This document shows positions 1 to 5,961 of a stretch of 8,851 nucleotides of DNA, piece after piece. The DNA is taken from positions 1 to 8,851 of the forward strand of contig CAMLFK010000211.1 in assembly GCA_946479255.1 (NCBI GenBank), in the 5' to 3' direction. Positions within the stretch are counted from its first letter, which is position 1; each line of letters opens with the position of its first letter. Position numbers and translations under genes: made by a program. Source of the DNA: an uncultured Oxalobacteraceae bacterium (lineage in GTDB: Bacteria > Pseudomonadota > Gammaproteobacteria > Burkholderiales > Burkholderiaceae). The notes under the pieces were generated by a model that was not told where the DNA came from, ran no database searches, and saw nothing but the letters and a program-made list of their open reading frames with translations.

Positions 1-290
1 ATGTCGAGCGGCTTGCCGTGGGGGCCGAACAGTCGCCGCGGATCGGCGAAAGCGATGCGCGCCAGTTCGAGCAACACACGGTCCTGGGTCAGCACCAGAC
101 GCTGTTTGCGCGCGTCTATGGCCGCTTCAATGGCTGCGGCAACATCGGGCCGGTGGCGCAGGCGATGGGACTCCACGGCGGCGCAGTTGCGATTCTTGGG
201 CTTGTAGCCCGCGCGACTATAGGCCGCCACCCCGTCCAGGTCGACCAGGTATTCGTCAACAAAGCGCTGCATTTTCGGAGTAAGGGCCAT
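1..290 (-). CDS. Phage terminase small subunit, N-terminal part (cut by window edge)
   Basis: My own translation of the minus strand from the ATG at 290 gives an open frame to the left edge: it begins MALTPKMQRFVDEYLVDLDG, continues with an SRAGYKPKN segment, then DVAAAIEAAID, then LELARIAFADPRRLFG. This is the typical start of the Terminase_2 type small subunit: a helix-turn-helix DNA-binding domain (about residues 1-60), then a helix and the conserved LxRIAFAD..LF segment. In tailed phages this protein recognises the packaging site and recruits the large terminase to concatemeric DNA. About 96 residues are visible; the rest and presumably the large subunit lie to the left. The Shine-Dalgarno is weak (AGG about 9 bases upstream). 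A strong terminator ends only 13 bases upstream of the start codon, so expression may need read-through or antitermination. Family recognised from memory, not by a search. Confidence 0.87.
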   Translation of the reverse strand, partial: MALTPKMQRFVDEYLVDLDGVAAYSRAGYKPKNRNCAAVESHRLRHRPDVAAAIEAAIDARKQRLVLTQDRVLLELARIAFADPRRLFGPHGKPLD

Positions 291-302
291 CGCGGAATGC
301 CT

Positions 303-333
303 AAAAAAAGGGCCGTGCCTCGCGGTCACGGCC
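303..333 (-). terminator. Rho-independent terminator upstream of terminase gene
   Basis: On the minus strand a perfect 7-bp stem (GGCCGTG with CACGGCC, plus positions 311-317 and 327-333) closes a loop that can add a CC/GG pair. It is followed after one C by seven consecutive T residues (complement of A303-A309). This GC-rich stem plus T tract is a classic intrinsic terminator for leftward transcription. It lies after the helix-turn-helix gene that ends the sugar cassette and directly before the terminase start at 290. Confidence 0.85.
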
Positions 334-380
334 AAAGTCCAAACTAGGGAGTTCCTGAAAGAGACAAGCGAATTGTGTTC

Positions 381-406
381 AATGGCAATGGAAAAATCTT
401 GCCATT
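381..406. repeat. 8-bp inverted repeat downstream of HTH gene
   Basis: AATGGCAA (381-388) and TTGCCATT (399-406) are perfect reverse complements separated by 10 bases rich in A on the plus strand. No T tract follows on either strand, so it does not look like an intrinsic terminator. It starts 16 bases beyond the stop of the small HTH gene. It could be an operator for that protein, an RNA processing hairpin or chance. The remaining bases of the 291-421 gap hold no gene or convincing promoter that I can see. Confidence 0.45.
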
Positions 407-421
407 CGTCACTTTCCAGCC

Positions 422-640
422 TTATGTCGACCTGACTACTGATCGCAGGATGTCGAGCAGCATCTCCCCGCGCGAATGGGGAGGCTCACACACTTGGTTG
501 GCCCAGTTGCCAATGGTGCGGCGAGTAACGCCCACCTCCTTGGCAAGTTGTCCGTGGTCAAGGCCTTCCCGCTGCAGCCTGTTGATGACGCTGAACCAGT
601 CGACGGCGAGGGAGCGCGGGTTTTTCACAGCACACCCCAT
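422..640 (-). CDS. Small helix-turn-helix DNA-binding protein (phage type)
   Basis: The 72-residue product has a helix-turn-helix in the middle: GQLAKEVGVTRRTIGNWANQ reads as helix, turn, recognition helix, followed by a short C-terminal helix (GEMLLDILR). Such small XRE-like or homeodomain-like proteins are common phage regulators; no other domain is present. The start is uncertain. ATG at 640 overlaps the end of pseI by 16 bases and has little Shine-Dalgarno. An in-frame GTG at 628 would give a GTGA overlap like several other junctions here, with GGGG six bases upstream. It is the last gene of the leftward series before the terminator at 303-333. It may regulate the cassette or late genes, but the target is unknown; the inverted repeat at 381-406 is one candidate site. 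Confidence 0.75.
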   Translation of the reverse strand: MGCAVKNPRSLAVDWFSVINRLQREGLDHGQLAKEVGVTRRTIGNWANQVCEPPHSRGEMLLDILRSVVRST

Positions 641-1599
641 GTGACGGGCTGGCCTGCGCTGACCGACTCGCGCAGCGCGCGTCCAACAACCTGGAATTTT
701 TCGCGTGGTGGCAGGCCCAGCGCCGGGCGGGCGGTGCACATATCCTCCGCAGCGATCACGTGGCCGGCCGGCAGCTCGCGCTTGAACCAGAGGGAGCGGC
801 GCAGTGCGGTGGATTCGCCCGGGCTGCAGCCGTATTGGACGGTTCCGATAGCAGCAGCGGCGCGCCGGCACTCGGTCACCAGCTGGGCGAACTCAGCCGG
901 CTCCATGCTGAAGCCGCTGTCCGGGCCGCCGTCGGCGCGTGCGAGCGTCAGGTGCTTCTCGATCATCGCGGCGCCCAGGGCGGCAGCGGCTACGGCTACG
1001 CCGATGCCCGGCGTGTGATCGGATAATCCCCACCTCATCGGACTAAGAGGCAGCATGGTGGCCAGATTCGCGTCCGACGCGTCAGCCGGATAGGCGCTGG
1101 TGCACTTGAGCAGGGTGATTGTCGGCGCTGAGGTAGCCGCGTGAACTGCGCGGGCAGTCTCTTCCCTGGTCGCCATGCCGGTGGATAGAACCATTGGCTT
1201 CCTCTTGCTGGCCACGTACTGGATCAGCGGAAGGTCGACCAGCTCGAAGCTGGCGATCTTGTAGCGCGGGCAGCCCAGCGTTTCCAGGAAGTCCACCGAG
1301 GCGCGGTCAAACGGCGCGCTAAAGCACTCGATGCCGCGCTCGGCACAGCGGTCGAATATCGGCTTGTGAAACTGCCATGGCAACCAGGCTTCCTCGTACA
1401 AGTCGGCCAGCCGCCGGCCAGCCCATGGGCCAGTGCCGAGCGTGAACGACTGGTCGATGCACATGGTGCCGGGCGCCCAGGTCTGCAACTTGACTGCGTC
1501 CGCGCCGGCGGCGGCGGCCGCGTCGACGATGGCCAGCGCGCGGTCTAGGCTGCCTAGGTGGTTGGCCGACATCTCGGCGACGATGAAGGGTTTATTCAT
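625..1599 (-). CDS. pseI: Pseudaminic acid synthase (NeuB family)
   Basis: The 324-aa product matches the sialic acid synthase fold throughout. The (beta/alpha)8 barrel shows AEMSANH (8-14), KLQT (37-40), KIASFE (114-119), STGM (139-142), SDHT (193-196) and EKHLTL (214-219). A C-terminal antifreeze-like SAF domain runs from about 267 to 322. Enzymes of this family condense phosphoenolpyruvate with a 6-carbon amino sugar in the cytosol to make a 9-carbon nonulosonic acid; PseI uses 2,4-diacetamido-2,4,6-trideoxy-L-altrose. SANH instead of the NeuB-type IGxNH, and the WAGRRLADLYEEA..PW.FHKP segment, favour PseI over NeuB or LegI. Length is slightly under the usual 340-350. The start ATG at 1599 overlaps the acetyltransferase stop by 8 bases and lacks a clear Shine-Dalgarno, so translational coupling is likely. 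The upstream PseF and PseA homologues support the assignment. Confidence 0.9.
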   Translation of the reverse strand: MNKPFIVAEMSANHLGSLDRALAIVDAAAAAGADAVKLQTWAPGTMCIDQSFTLGTGPWAGRRLADLYEEAWLPWQFHKPIFDRCAERGIECFSAPFDRASVDFLETLGCPRYKIASFELVDLPLIQYVASKRKPMVLSTGMATREETARAVHAATSAPTITLLKCTSAYPADASDANLATMLPLSPMRWGLSDHTPGIGVAVAAAALGAAMIEKHLTLARADGGPDSGFSMEPAEFAQLVTECRRAAAAIGTVQYGCSPGESTALRRSLWFKRELPAGHVIAAEDMCTARPALGLPPREKFQVVGRALRESVSAGQPVTWGVL

Positions 1600-2002
1600 G
1601 GCTGTAGGTATTCTGGATGTGCTTGAAGCCGAGCGTCTGGAACATGCGGGCAGAGGTCTCGTTCAGCGGGTTGACGTTGGCCAGCAGCGGGCCCGGGAAG
1701 TCGCGCATGATGCGCACGACGGCGGCCCGGGCGTATCCCTGCCCACGGTGGTCGGTGTGGATCCAGATGCCGATTTCGCGCTGGTGGGTCAGGTAGACCG
1801 CACCCACGAATCCCACGCCCTCGACGTCGAGCAGAGCCCAGCACTGGTAGGGCCGGGACAGGATGAAATCCAGGTGCTGCTCAAATGTCGGCATCATCTT
1901 GTGGCTGATGCTCTCGTGCGGCTGCCGCTGCTCCAGAAGCACGTACAGGAAGTACGGCGCATAGTCCACGTCGTACACAGAACGCAGGTTCATAGTCGGC
2001 AT
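1592..2002 (-). CDS. GNAT N-acetyltransferase, probable PseH role
   Basis: The 136-aa protein has the GNAT fold signature: strand EIGIWIH followed by the acetyl-CoA pyrophosphate loop HRGQGYA (85-91), then NPLNETSARMFQTLGF near the end, a typical motif B region where Asn and the aromatic residues line the substrate site. In Pse pathways PseH acetylates the 4-amino group of the UDP-4-amino-sugar made by PseC. Its place directly before pseI, and the absence of another acetyltransferase in the cassette, support this role. Sequence alone shows only GNAT. It is somewhat shorter than usual PseH (about 160). I chose ATG at 2002 because AAGGGGG lies 4 bases upstream; ATG at 1993 would give an exact ATGA overlap with the hisF2-like stop but has no Shine-Dalgarno. 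Confidence 0.8.
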   Translation of the reverse strand: MPTMNLRSVYDVDYAPYFLYVLLEQRQPHESISHKMMPTFEQHLDFILSRPYQCWALLDVEGVGFVGAVYLTHQREIGIWIHTDHRGQGYARAAVVRIMRDFPGPLLANVNPLNETSARMFQTLGFKHIQNTYSHE

Positions 2003-2730
2003 GTGACCCCCTTGGCTGTCAGGTATTCCGCAGCGCCGCGCGGCGTGCAGTCGGTGAACTGGAAGAGGGCGCCGGCGGCCACGGCGGACGCGCCAGCCCG
2101 GATGGCCTGGTACATGTCCTCGTAGCCGGAGCAGCCGCCCGAGGCGATGACAGGGATGTCTACCGCATCGCATACCTCGCGGATCAGGTCCAAGTCATAG
2201 CCGCGCATGGTGCCGTCGCGCTCAACGCTGGACAGGAGGATTTCTCCGGCGCCCATCGTTTCCGCGAATCTAGCCCATTGCACAGGATAGACGCCAGTCT
2301 TCACTGTGCCGCACCGTACGGCGAGACCACCATCTGCAACATCGATGCTCACGCAGATTGCTTGGCTGCCGAACTTGTCAGCGGCCTTTCGCACTAGCCA
2401 TGGCTGGTCGGCCATTAGCGTGCAGACCGCCACCTTGTCGGCGCCGGCGTTCAACAAGCCGCGCACGTCATCCAGCGTACGCACGCCGCCACCCACCGTG
2501 ATGGGCGTATAGAAGTTCGCTGTCAGCTTCTCGACCATGGCGAAGTCCGGGCCGCGCCCGTCTGGCGTGGCGGCGATGTCCAGGTAGATCAGCTCATCGA
2601 CGCCGCGTGCCGCGTGAATGCGCATTGCCTGCTGGGCAGCGCCGACCGAGCGCCATGAGTTGTAGCCGATGCCCTTGACCAGGCTGTGGCCGCGCTGGAG
2701 CAGGGTGGGGATGATGCGTTTAGCGAGCAT
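1990..2730 (-). CDS. HisF2/AglZ-type cyclase homologue for acetamidino sugar synthesis
   Basis: The 246-aa product is a full-length HisF-like (beta/alpha)8 barrel: AKRIIPTLLQ (3-12), YLDIAATPDGRGP (49-61), ITVGGGVR (77-84), CVSIDVADGG (126-135) and IASGG...GYED near the end. In histidine HisF the catalytic residues are Asp11 and Asp130. Here residue 11 is Leu while Asp130 is kept at exactly that position. Loss of the first Asp is expected for the HisF2 group that acts with WbpG/PseA-type amidotransferases in surface-sugar amidination rather than in histidine synthesis. The likely role is to channel ammonia from a glutaminase to the amidotransferase encoded directly upstream. Genes overlap by 11 bases and GGAGG lies 6 bases before the ATG. 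No HisH-type glutaminase partner is present in the window. A true histidine-biosynthetic function is unlikely given context and the missing Asp. Confidence 0.88.
   Translation of the reverse strand: MLAKRIIPTLLQRGHSLVKGIGYNSWRSVGAAQQAMRIHAARGVDELIYLDIAATPDGRGPDFAMVEKLTANFYTPITVGGGVRTLDDVRGLLNAGADKVAVCTLMADQPWLVRKAADKFGSQAICVSIDVADGGLAVRCGTVKTGVYPVQWARFAETMGAGEILLSSVERDGTMRGYDLDLIREVCDAVDIPVIASGGCSGYEDMYQAIRAGASAVAAGALFQFTDCTPRGAAEYLTAKGVTCRL
2007..2013 (-). promoter_or_regulatory. Shine-Dalgarno deciding the acetyltransferase start
   Basis: AAGGGGG on the minus strand ends 4 bases before ATG at 2002 and 13 bases before the alternative ATG at 1993. This favours the upstream start and places the ribosome binding site inside the end of the hisF2-like gene. 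Confidence 0.5.
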
Positions 2731-3823
2731 GTTCCGCCTCCGACTTCAGGCGAGGGGCACCATCACCATCGTGCTCGAACAACTCCCAGTTGGTGAACTG
2801 GTCGGCAATTCTTGTGAGCTCGACCGGATCAACGCCTATCCGCTCGATCACATCGGTCCAGCGCACGCCAGCATAGATACTCGGCGCCAGGCCATCGAAT
2901 TCGCGCACCCACTTCATGGCAGTTGCACGGTCGACCAGGCCAGCTCGCACATCGACGCTGATCTGCGCGCACCCGCGCCCGTAGCCATATTTCAGCCAAC
3001 CGAAATGATCGTGAAACCCTGTCTGCGCGTTGTCCAGATTCTCCTCGCTCCACCAGTTCGCTTCAGTTGGGCGAAACGCCTGCATGCCGTGAGCACGCGC
3101 CATGGTGGCATTGCGACGGGAATCCCACGGAAGGTATTGGCCCAAGAAGTGCGCCTCGACACCCAGGGCCGCGATGTCCTCTTCGGACGGCGGCAGGTAG
3201 TCCTGCATGTCGCGCGCGGTGATGCCTTCCTGACCGACCATATCCGCCGGCCGCAAGCCAAGGAATCCGCCGAACTCGGACACCCAGCGGCGTGTCATGG
3301 TTCGCGCATGCTCAGTGCCGGGCGGCCCGCCGTACTGGTTCTGCGGGCACTCGCCGTAGAAGATCAGCGGGATACCCAGGTCGACCGCCGCACGAAATGG
3401 CGTCGTGAAGATGGCCACGTGCTCCGGCCAGCTGATATCGCCCACCAGCTCAAGGCCGAGCCGGTTCAGCGTGGCGCGCGCGCGCATGTTGGGCACGACC
3501 TCGATGGTGCGGGCGTAGCGCGCCAGGTTGTCGATGTTGGCCCGGCCGATGGCAGTCAGGTGGCAGGTGCGCGCCGTCACCACCGTCACGTCCGCGCCCA
3601 GCTCCAGCAGCGTGAGCACCTGGTACGTGCTGTCCTTGCCGCCGGAGCTGGGCACGATGCAGCGCCCATCGTGGTGGTCCAGCAGCTGAAGCAGGTCCTT
3701 CTTCCGCTGTTCCCAGTCGATGGTGGGCCGGGCCTTGTAAGCCACGCAGGCGGCGCACTCGCCATCGATGAACGGCGTGTCGGGGCGCGTGTTCGGCATG
3801 CAGCAGGTTGAGCAGCGGATCAT
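2720..3823 (-). CDS. pseA: N-acetyl sugar amidotransferase, PseA/WbpG family
   Basis: The 367-aa product has two N-terminal Cys pairs (C4, C7/C8 and C23, C26) in the CxxC...P.T.P...CxxC arrangement that probably binds zinc. These are followed by an ATP-pyrophosphatase PP-loop SSGGKDST (59-66) and the ECPQNQYGG segment further on. These are the marks of the WbpG/WbuX/PseA family, which uses ATP to activate an acetamido group and replaces its oxygen with ammonia, giving an acetamidino group. In pseudaminic acid synthesis PseA yields the 7-acetamidino form. Length is normal for the family (about 370-380). ATG at 3823 overlaps the methyltransferase stop as ATGA, with GGAG 8 bases upstream. The adjacent hisF2-like gene is its usual partner; a glutaminase is not seen. 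Nothing in it looks degraded. Assignment to PseA rather than WbpG rests on the pseF and pseI neighbours. Confidence 0.88.
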   Translation of the reverse strand: MIRCSTCCMPNTRPDTPFIDGECAACVAYKARPTIDWEQRKKDLLQLLDHHDGRCIVPSSGGKDSTYQVLTLLELGADVTVVTARTCHLTAIGRANIDNLARYARTIEVVPNMRARATLNRLGLELVGDISWPEHVAIFTTPFRAAVDLGIPLIFYGECPQNQYGGPPGTEHARTMTRRWVSEFGGFLGLRPADMVGQEGITARDMQDYLPPSEEDIAALGVEAHFLGQYLPWDSRRNATMARAHGMQAFRPTEANWWSEENLDNAQTGFHDHFGWLKYGYGRGCAQISVDVRAGLVDRATAMKWVREFDGLAPSIYAGVRWTDVIERIGVDPVELTRIADQFTNWELFEHDGDGAPRLKSEAEHAR

Positions 3824-4383
3824 GATTTCTTCTCCAGCAACCATGCGGTGCAGTTGTCGAAGCCGGGCACCTGGCGCTCGCACCAGATCAGCTTCAGGCC
3901 CATGTCCTGGTACATGCGGCCGTACGGCCGACGCCACAGTGCCTTGTCGTTGCCGCGGTATTGCAGCTCCACTTCGGTCTTGTCCTCGTACTCGACCGCC
4001 AGCACGTAGCGCTGGCTGGCGTCGACGATGCGCCCCATCAGGTCGATCACCTGTTCCGGCGCCACATGGATCAGCACGCCGCAGGTGAACACCAAGTCGG
4101 ATTTGCGGATGCTGGTGCCGTGCGCCACGGACAGCCCTTCGTTGGTAGCCTGGAGAATGGCCGAAGCGTTCAGGTCGTTGCCGGACAGGGCGATCTTCGC
4201 GGCCAGCGAGCGGATCGCCAGCAGGTTCCAGCCGGCGTTGCACCCGACCTCGTGCGCCGAACGGATGTTGATGAAGGTCGCGATATCGCGCCAGAACGGC
4301 ACGCGCGCCTTCCAGTCGACCTGGTTGCGCTTCAGGTAGTCGTCGCCGAACTCGCCGGCCCACAGTGCTTCTTGTGCGTTCAT
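3820..4383 (-). CDS. SAM-dependent methyltransferase, pseudaminic acid-associated family
   Basis: The 187-aa protein starts with ALWAGEFGDDYLKRN (6-20), the recognisable opening of the methylases found in pseudaminic acid clusters. A Rossmann-like class I methyltransferase core follows: motif I EVGCNAGWN (45-53) for S-adenosylmethionine, and the LIHVAPE stretch (104-110) that follows beta-4 in this family. Its acceptor is unknown; family members are thought to methylate the nonulosonic acid or a precursor, but I cannot show this from sequence. Length is close to the usual 200. ATG at 4383 overlaps the pseF stop (ATGA), with AAGGA 5 bases upstream. It lies between the cytidylyltransferase and amidotransferase genes, so it most likely adds a further decoration to the same sugar. 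Confidence 0.83.
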   Translation of the reverse strand: MNAQEALWAGEFGDDYLKRNQVDWKARVPFWRDIATFINIRSAHEVGCNAGWNLLAIRSLAAKIALSGNDLNASAILQATNEGLSVAHGTSIRKSDLVFTCGVLIHVAPEQVIDLMGRIVDASQRYVLAVEYEDKTEVELQYRGNDKALWRRPYGRMYQDMGLKLIWCERQVPGFDNCTAWLLEKKS

Positions 4384-4964
4384 TGCTGTCCTTTCAGGTT
4401 GAGATACATCTGCTCGGCTCGCGCCCAGTCTTCGAAGGTGTTGATGTCGCACACGCGGCTGGCCGGGATTGGCACCATTGCGGTGCGCGGTGCGACCAAC
4501 GGCAGTTCCCAGGTGAAGCTGGTGACACGTCCCCAGTACCACTGGCCGGCGTCCGCCAGCGGCGTGTCGCTGACCGACATGGCAAAGCGCGCGCCATTGC
4601 GCACGTAGCGGCGGCCCAGCGCCAGATCGTCGGCAGTCATCAGCGGCGCGGTGGGATAGATACAGCAGGCCAGGCCGGCATCGATCCGCAGCTGGTTGGC
4701 CAGCACATGGGCCACCACAGCCTGGGTGCCTGTGATCGAGTCGGCCAGTTCGGCCGGCCGCAGCAGCACGTCCGCGCGGTACCGGCGCGCCACATGCGCG
4801 ATCTCGTCGTCGTCGGTGCTGACGACGATCCGGTCGAACAGCTGCGAGCGCTGCGCCGCCTCGATGCTGTAGGCGATGATCGGCTTGCCGTGGAAGTCCC
4901 TGATGTTCTTCCTGGGTATCCGCTGGCTGCCGCCGCGCGCTGGGATGATCGCCACGCAGTTCAC
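4380..4964 (-). CDS. pseF: Pseudaminic acid cytidylyltransferase, compact form
   Basis: The 194-aa product opens with the nucleotide-binding signature IPARGGSQRIPRKN (7-20), followed by STDDDEIA (49-56), DSITGT (75-80), CCIYPTAPL (100-108), DAGQWYWG (138-145) and CDINTFEDW (172-180) with the metal-binding Asp. TGT, the CCIY.TAP block and DAGQ.YWG are specific to PseF, which transfers CMP from CTP to pseudaminic acid; NeuA and NeuA-like proteins lack DAGQ.YWG. Compared with ordinary PseF (about 230 aa), the loop between SVS (130-132) and DAGQ is nearly absent, so about 30-35 residues appear deleted in frame. The start is GTG at 4964, overlapping the previous stop as GTGA, with GAGG 7 bases upstream; starting further upstream would add an unrelated tail. 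It should act last in the pathway, in the cytosol. Confidence 0.88.
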   Translation of the reverse strand: MNCVAIIPARGGSQRIPRKNIRDFHGKPIIAYSIEAAQRSQLFDRIVVSTDDDEIAHVARRYRADVLLRPAELADSITGTQAVVAHVLANQLRIDAGLACCIYPTAPLMTADDLALGRRYVRNGARFAMSVSDTPLADAGQWYWGRVTSFTWELPLVAPRTAMVPIPASRVCDINTFEDWARAEQMYLNLKGQQ

Positions 4965-5326
4965 GAGAAGACCTCGCTGCAGAAGGCGTCGAGCATCTGG
5001 CGCGCGAGCTGCTGGTTGCTGATAGTGCGATTCTCCCGTTGAGAGTTCAGCATCAGGGTCAGCCGCGGCAGGAGCTTGTCCCGGTGCGCCTTGACCAGCG
5101 AGGCCTTCAGCGTCTCGCCGACCGGTTTGAGGTTGGTGTCGGCCTCGAATGCCATCGTCGACAAGCATTCGGCAGCGGCCAGCGCGCCCTGCGGGTCCAG
5201 CATCATGTGGTCGGTCCTCTCCGATACCAGATTGCCGGTGGCCTCGTGGCGGCGGGAGAACAGCAGCAGCACCTTGCCTTCGCGCTGGACCACCTGCATC
5301 AGCAGGTCTGGGCGTGGGGTATCCAT
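4961..5326 (-). CDS. Conserved phage-type protein of unknown function inside the sugar cassette
   Basis: I do not recognise a named family. The 121-aa product is soluble and probably mostly helical, with a strand-rich start (KVLLLFSRRHE, GNLVSERTDHMMLD). It then has an Ala-rich helix and a basic C-terminal half (DKLLPRLTLMLNSQRENRTI, then SNQQLARQMLDAFCSEVF). The ending resembles small unnamed phage proteins, but that is an impression. No catalytic motif, signal peptide or membrane segment is seen. ATG at 5326 forms a TAATG junction with the aminotransferase stop, with GGAG 11 bases upstream; the end overlaps pseF as GTGA. A longer frame reaching further upstream is only the shadow of the aminotransferase gene. 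Its position between pseC-like and pseF suggests it is co-expressed with them, yet nothing ties it to sugar chemistry. Confidence 0.72.
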   Translation of the reverse strand: MDTPRPDLLMQVVQREGKVLLLFSRRHEATGNLVSERTDHMMLDPQGALAAAECLSTMAFEADTNLKPVGETLKASLVKAHRDKLLPRLTLMLNSQRENRTISNQQLARQMLDAFCSEVFS

Positions 5327-5961
5327 TATTTGAAAATCTCCATGGTGGACAGGTCGGGGTAGTCGTCGTTCAGCAGGTCCGCGTTGTGACGCGGCAGCGA
5401 ATGCAGCTTGAGCAGCCCTTGTGCAGCGGTGCTGGGGTTCATGTAGCAGTGCCATCCGATCATGGTGAACGCGTCATCCTTCGGCGCCGCGCCCTGCTTG
5501 CGGCCATCGAAGCGCGCGCGGCGCAGCCACTCGTCAGCCTCTGCGCTGTCGTGCAGGATCGCGCCGCCTTGCTCCAGGCCGAGGATCTTGGAGGCGTGGA
5601 AACTGACGCACTGCATCTGGCCACTTCGGTACATGGCGCTGGTGAAGCGGCGCGCGCTGTCCCAGATTGGCCAGGGAGCGAGCTGGTATTCGCCCAGCCA
5701 ATCCAGATCACGGAAAACCGGCCGTCCGCCGGCGTGCTTGATCGACATCGGCACAGACACGTACGTGCGCTTGGGAATCTCGACGGTGTTGTCGTAGGAG
5801 ATCCAGTGCTGCATTACCGCCTTGTGGTGTTCAACGAGGTGCCATTTCATCGCCAGCAGCAACGCCATGGTGCAGCTGTTGACGGCCACCGCGTACGGCG
5901 CGCCGGTGTACTCGCACAGCGCGCGCTCGAAGTCGGCTGTTACCTGGTGAGGGTTAGACAT
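5326..5961 (-). CDS. Short DegT/DnrJ/EryC1/StrS aminotransferase, PseC role
   Basis: The 211-aa product carries the core of the sugar aminotransferase fold: YAVAVNSCTMAL (23-34) for phosphate binding, IPKRTYVSVPMSIKHAGGRP (62-81), WDSAR with Asp101 to contact the PLP ring nitrogen, and SFHASK..GLEQGGAIL with Lys125 as the expected Schiff-base lysine. PseC transfers an amino group from glutamate to the 4-keto sugar made by PseB. Typical members have 360-390 residues. This one lacks about 25 residues at the front and the whole C-terminal small domain of roughly 140. The stop is a clean TAA at 5326-5328, and the next gene begins inside it, so it looks like a settled short form rather than a recent break. 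ATG at 5961 overlaps the dehydratase by 8 bases and has AAGGAGG 9 bases upstream. Whether it still works as an aminotransferase is open. Confidence 0.83.
   Translation of the reverse strand: MSNPHQVTADFERALCEYTGAPYAVAVNSCTMALLLAMKWHLVEHHKAVMQHWISYDNTVEIPKRTYVSVPMSIKHAGGRPVFRDLDWLGEYQLAPWPIWDSARRFTSAMYRSGQMQCVSFHASKILGLEQGGAILHDSAEADEWLRRARFDGRKQGAAPKDDAFTMIGWHCYMNPSTAAQGLLKLHSLPRHNADLLNDDYPDLSTMEIFK

Noticed and set aside
375..1018. Plus-strand frames over the HTH and pseI region
   Set aside because: No recognisable domain, and the minus strand holds convincing genes here.
2669..3811. 380-residue open frame on the plus strand opposite the amidotransferase gene
   Set aside because: It is antisense to a clear PseA-family gene, has no domain, and is rich in Arg, His, Val and Gln as expected from the complement of GC-rich coding DNA.
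2720..4363. Long 547-residue version of the amidotransferase reading frame
   Set aside because: The first 180 residues are the shadow of the methyltransferase gene, Arg-rich and without motifs. The true start at 3823 has a Shine-Dalgarno and begins with the conserved Cys motif.
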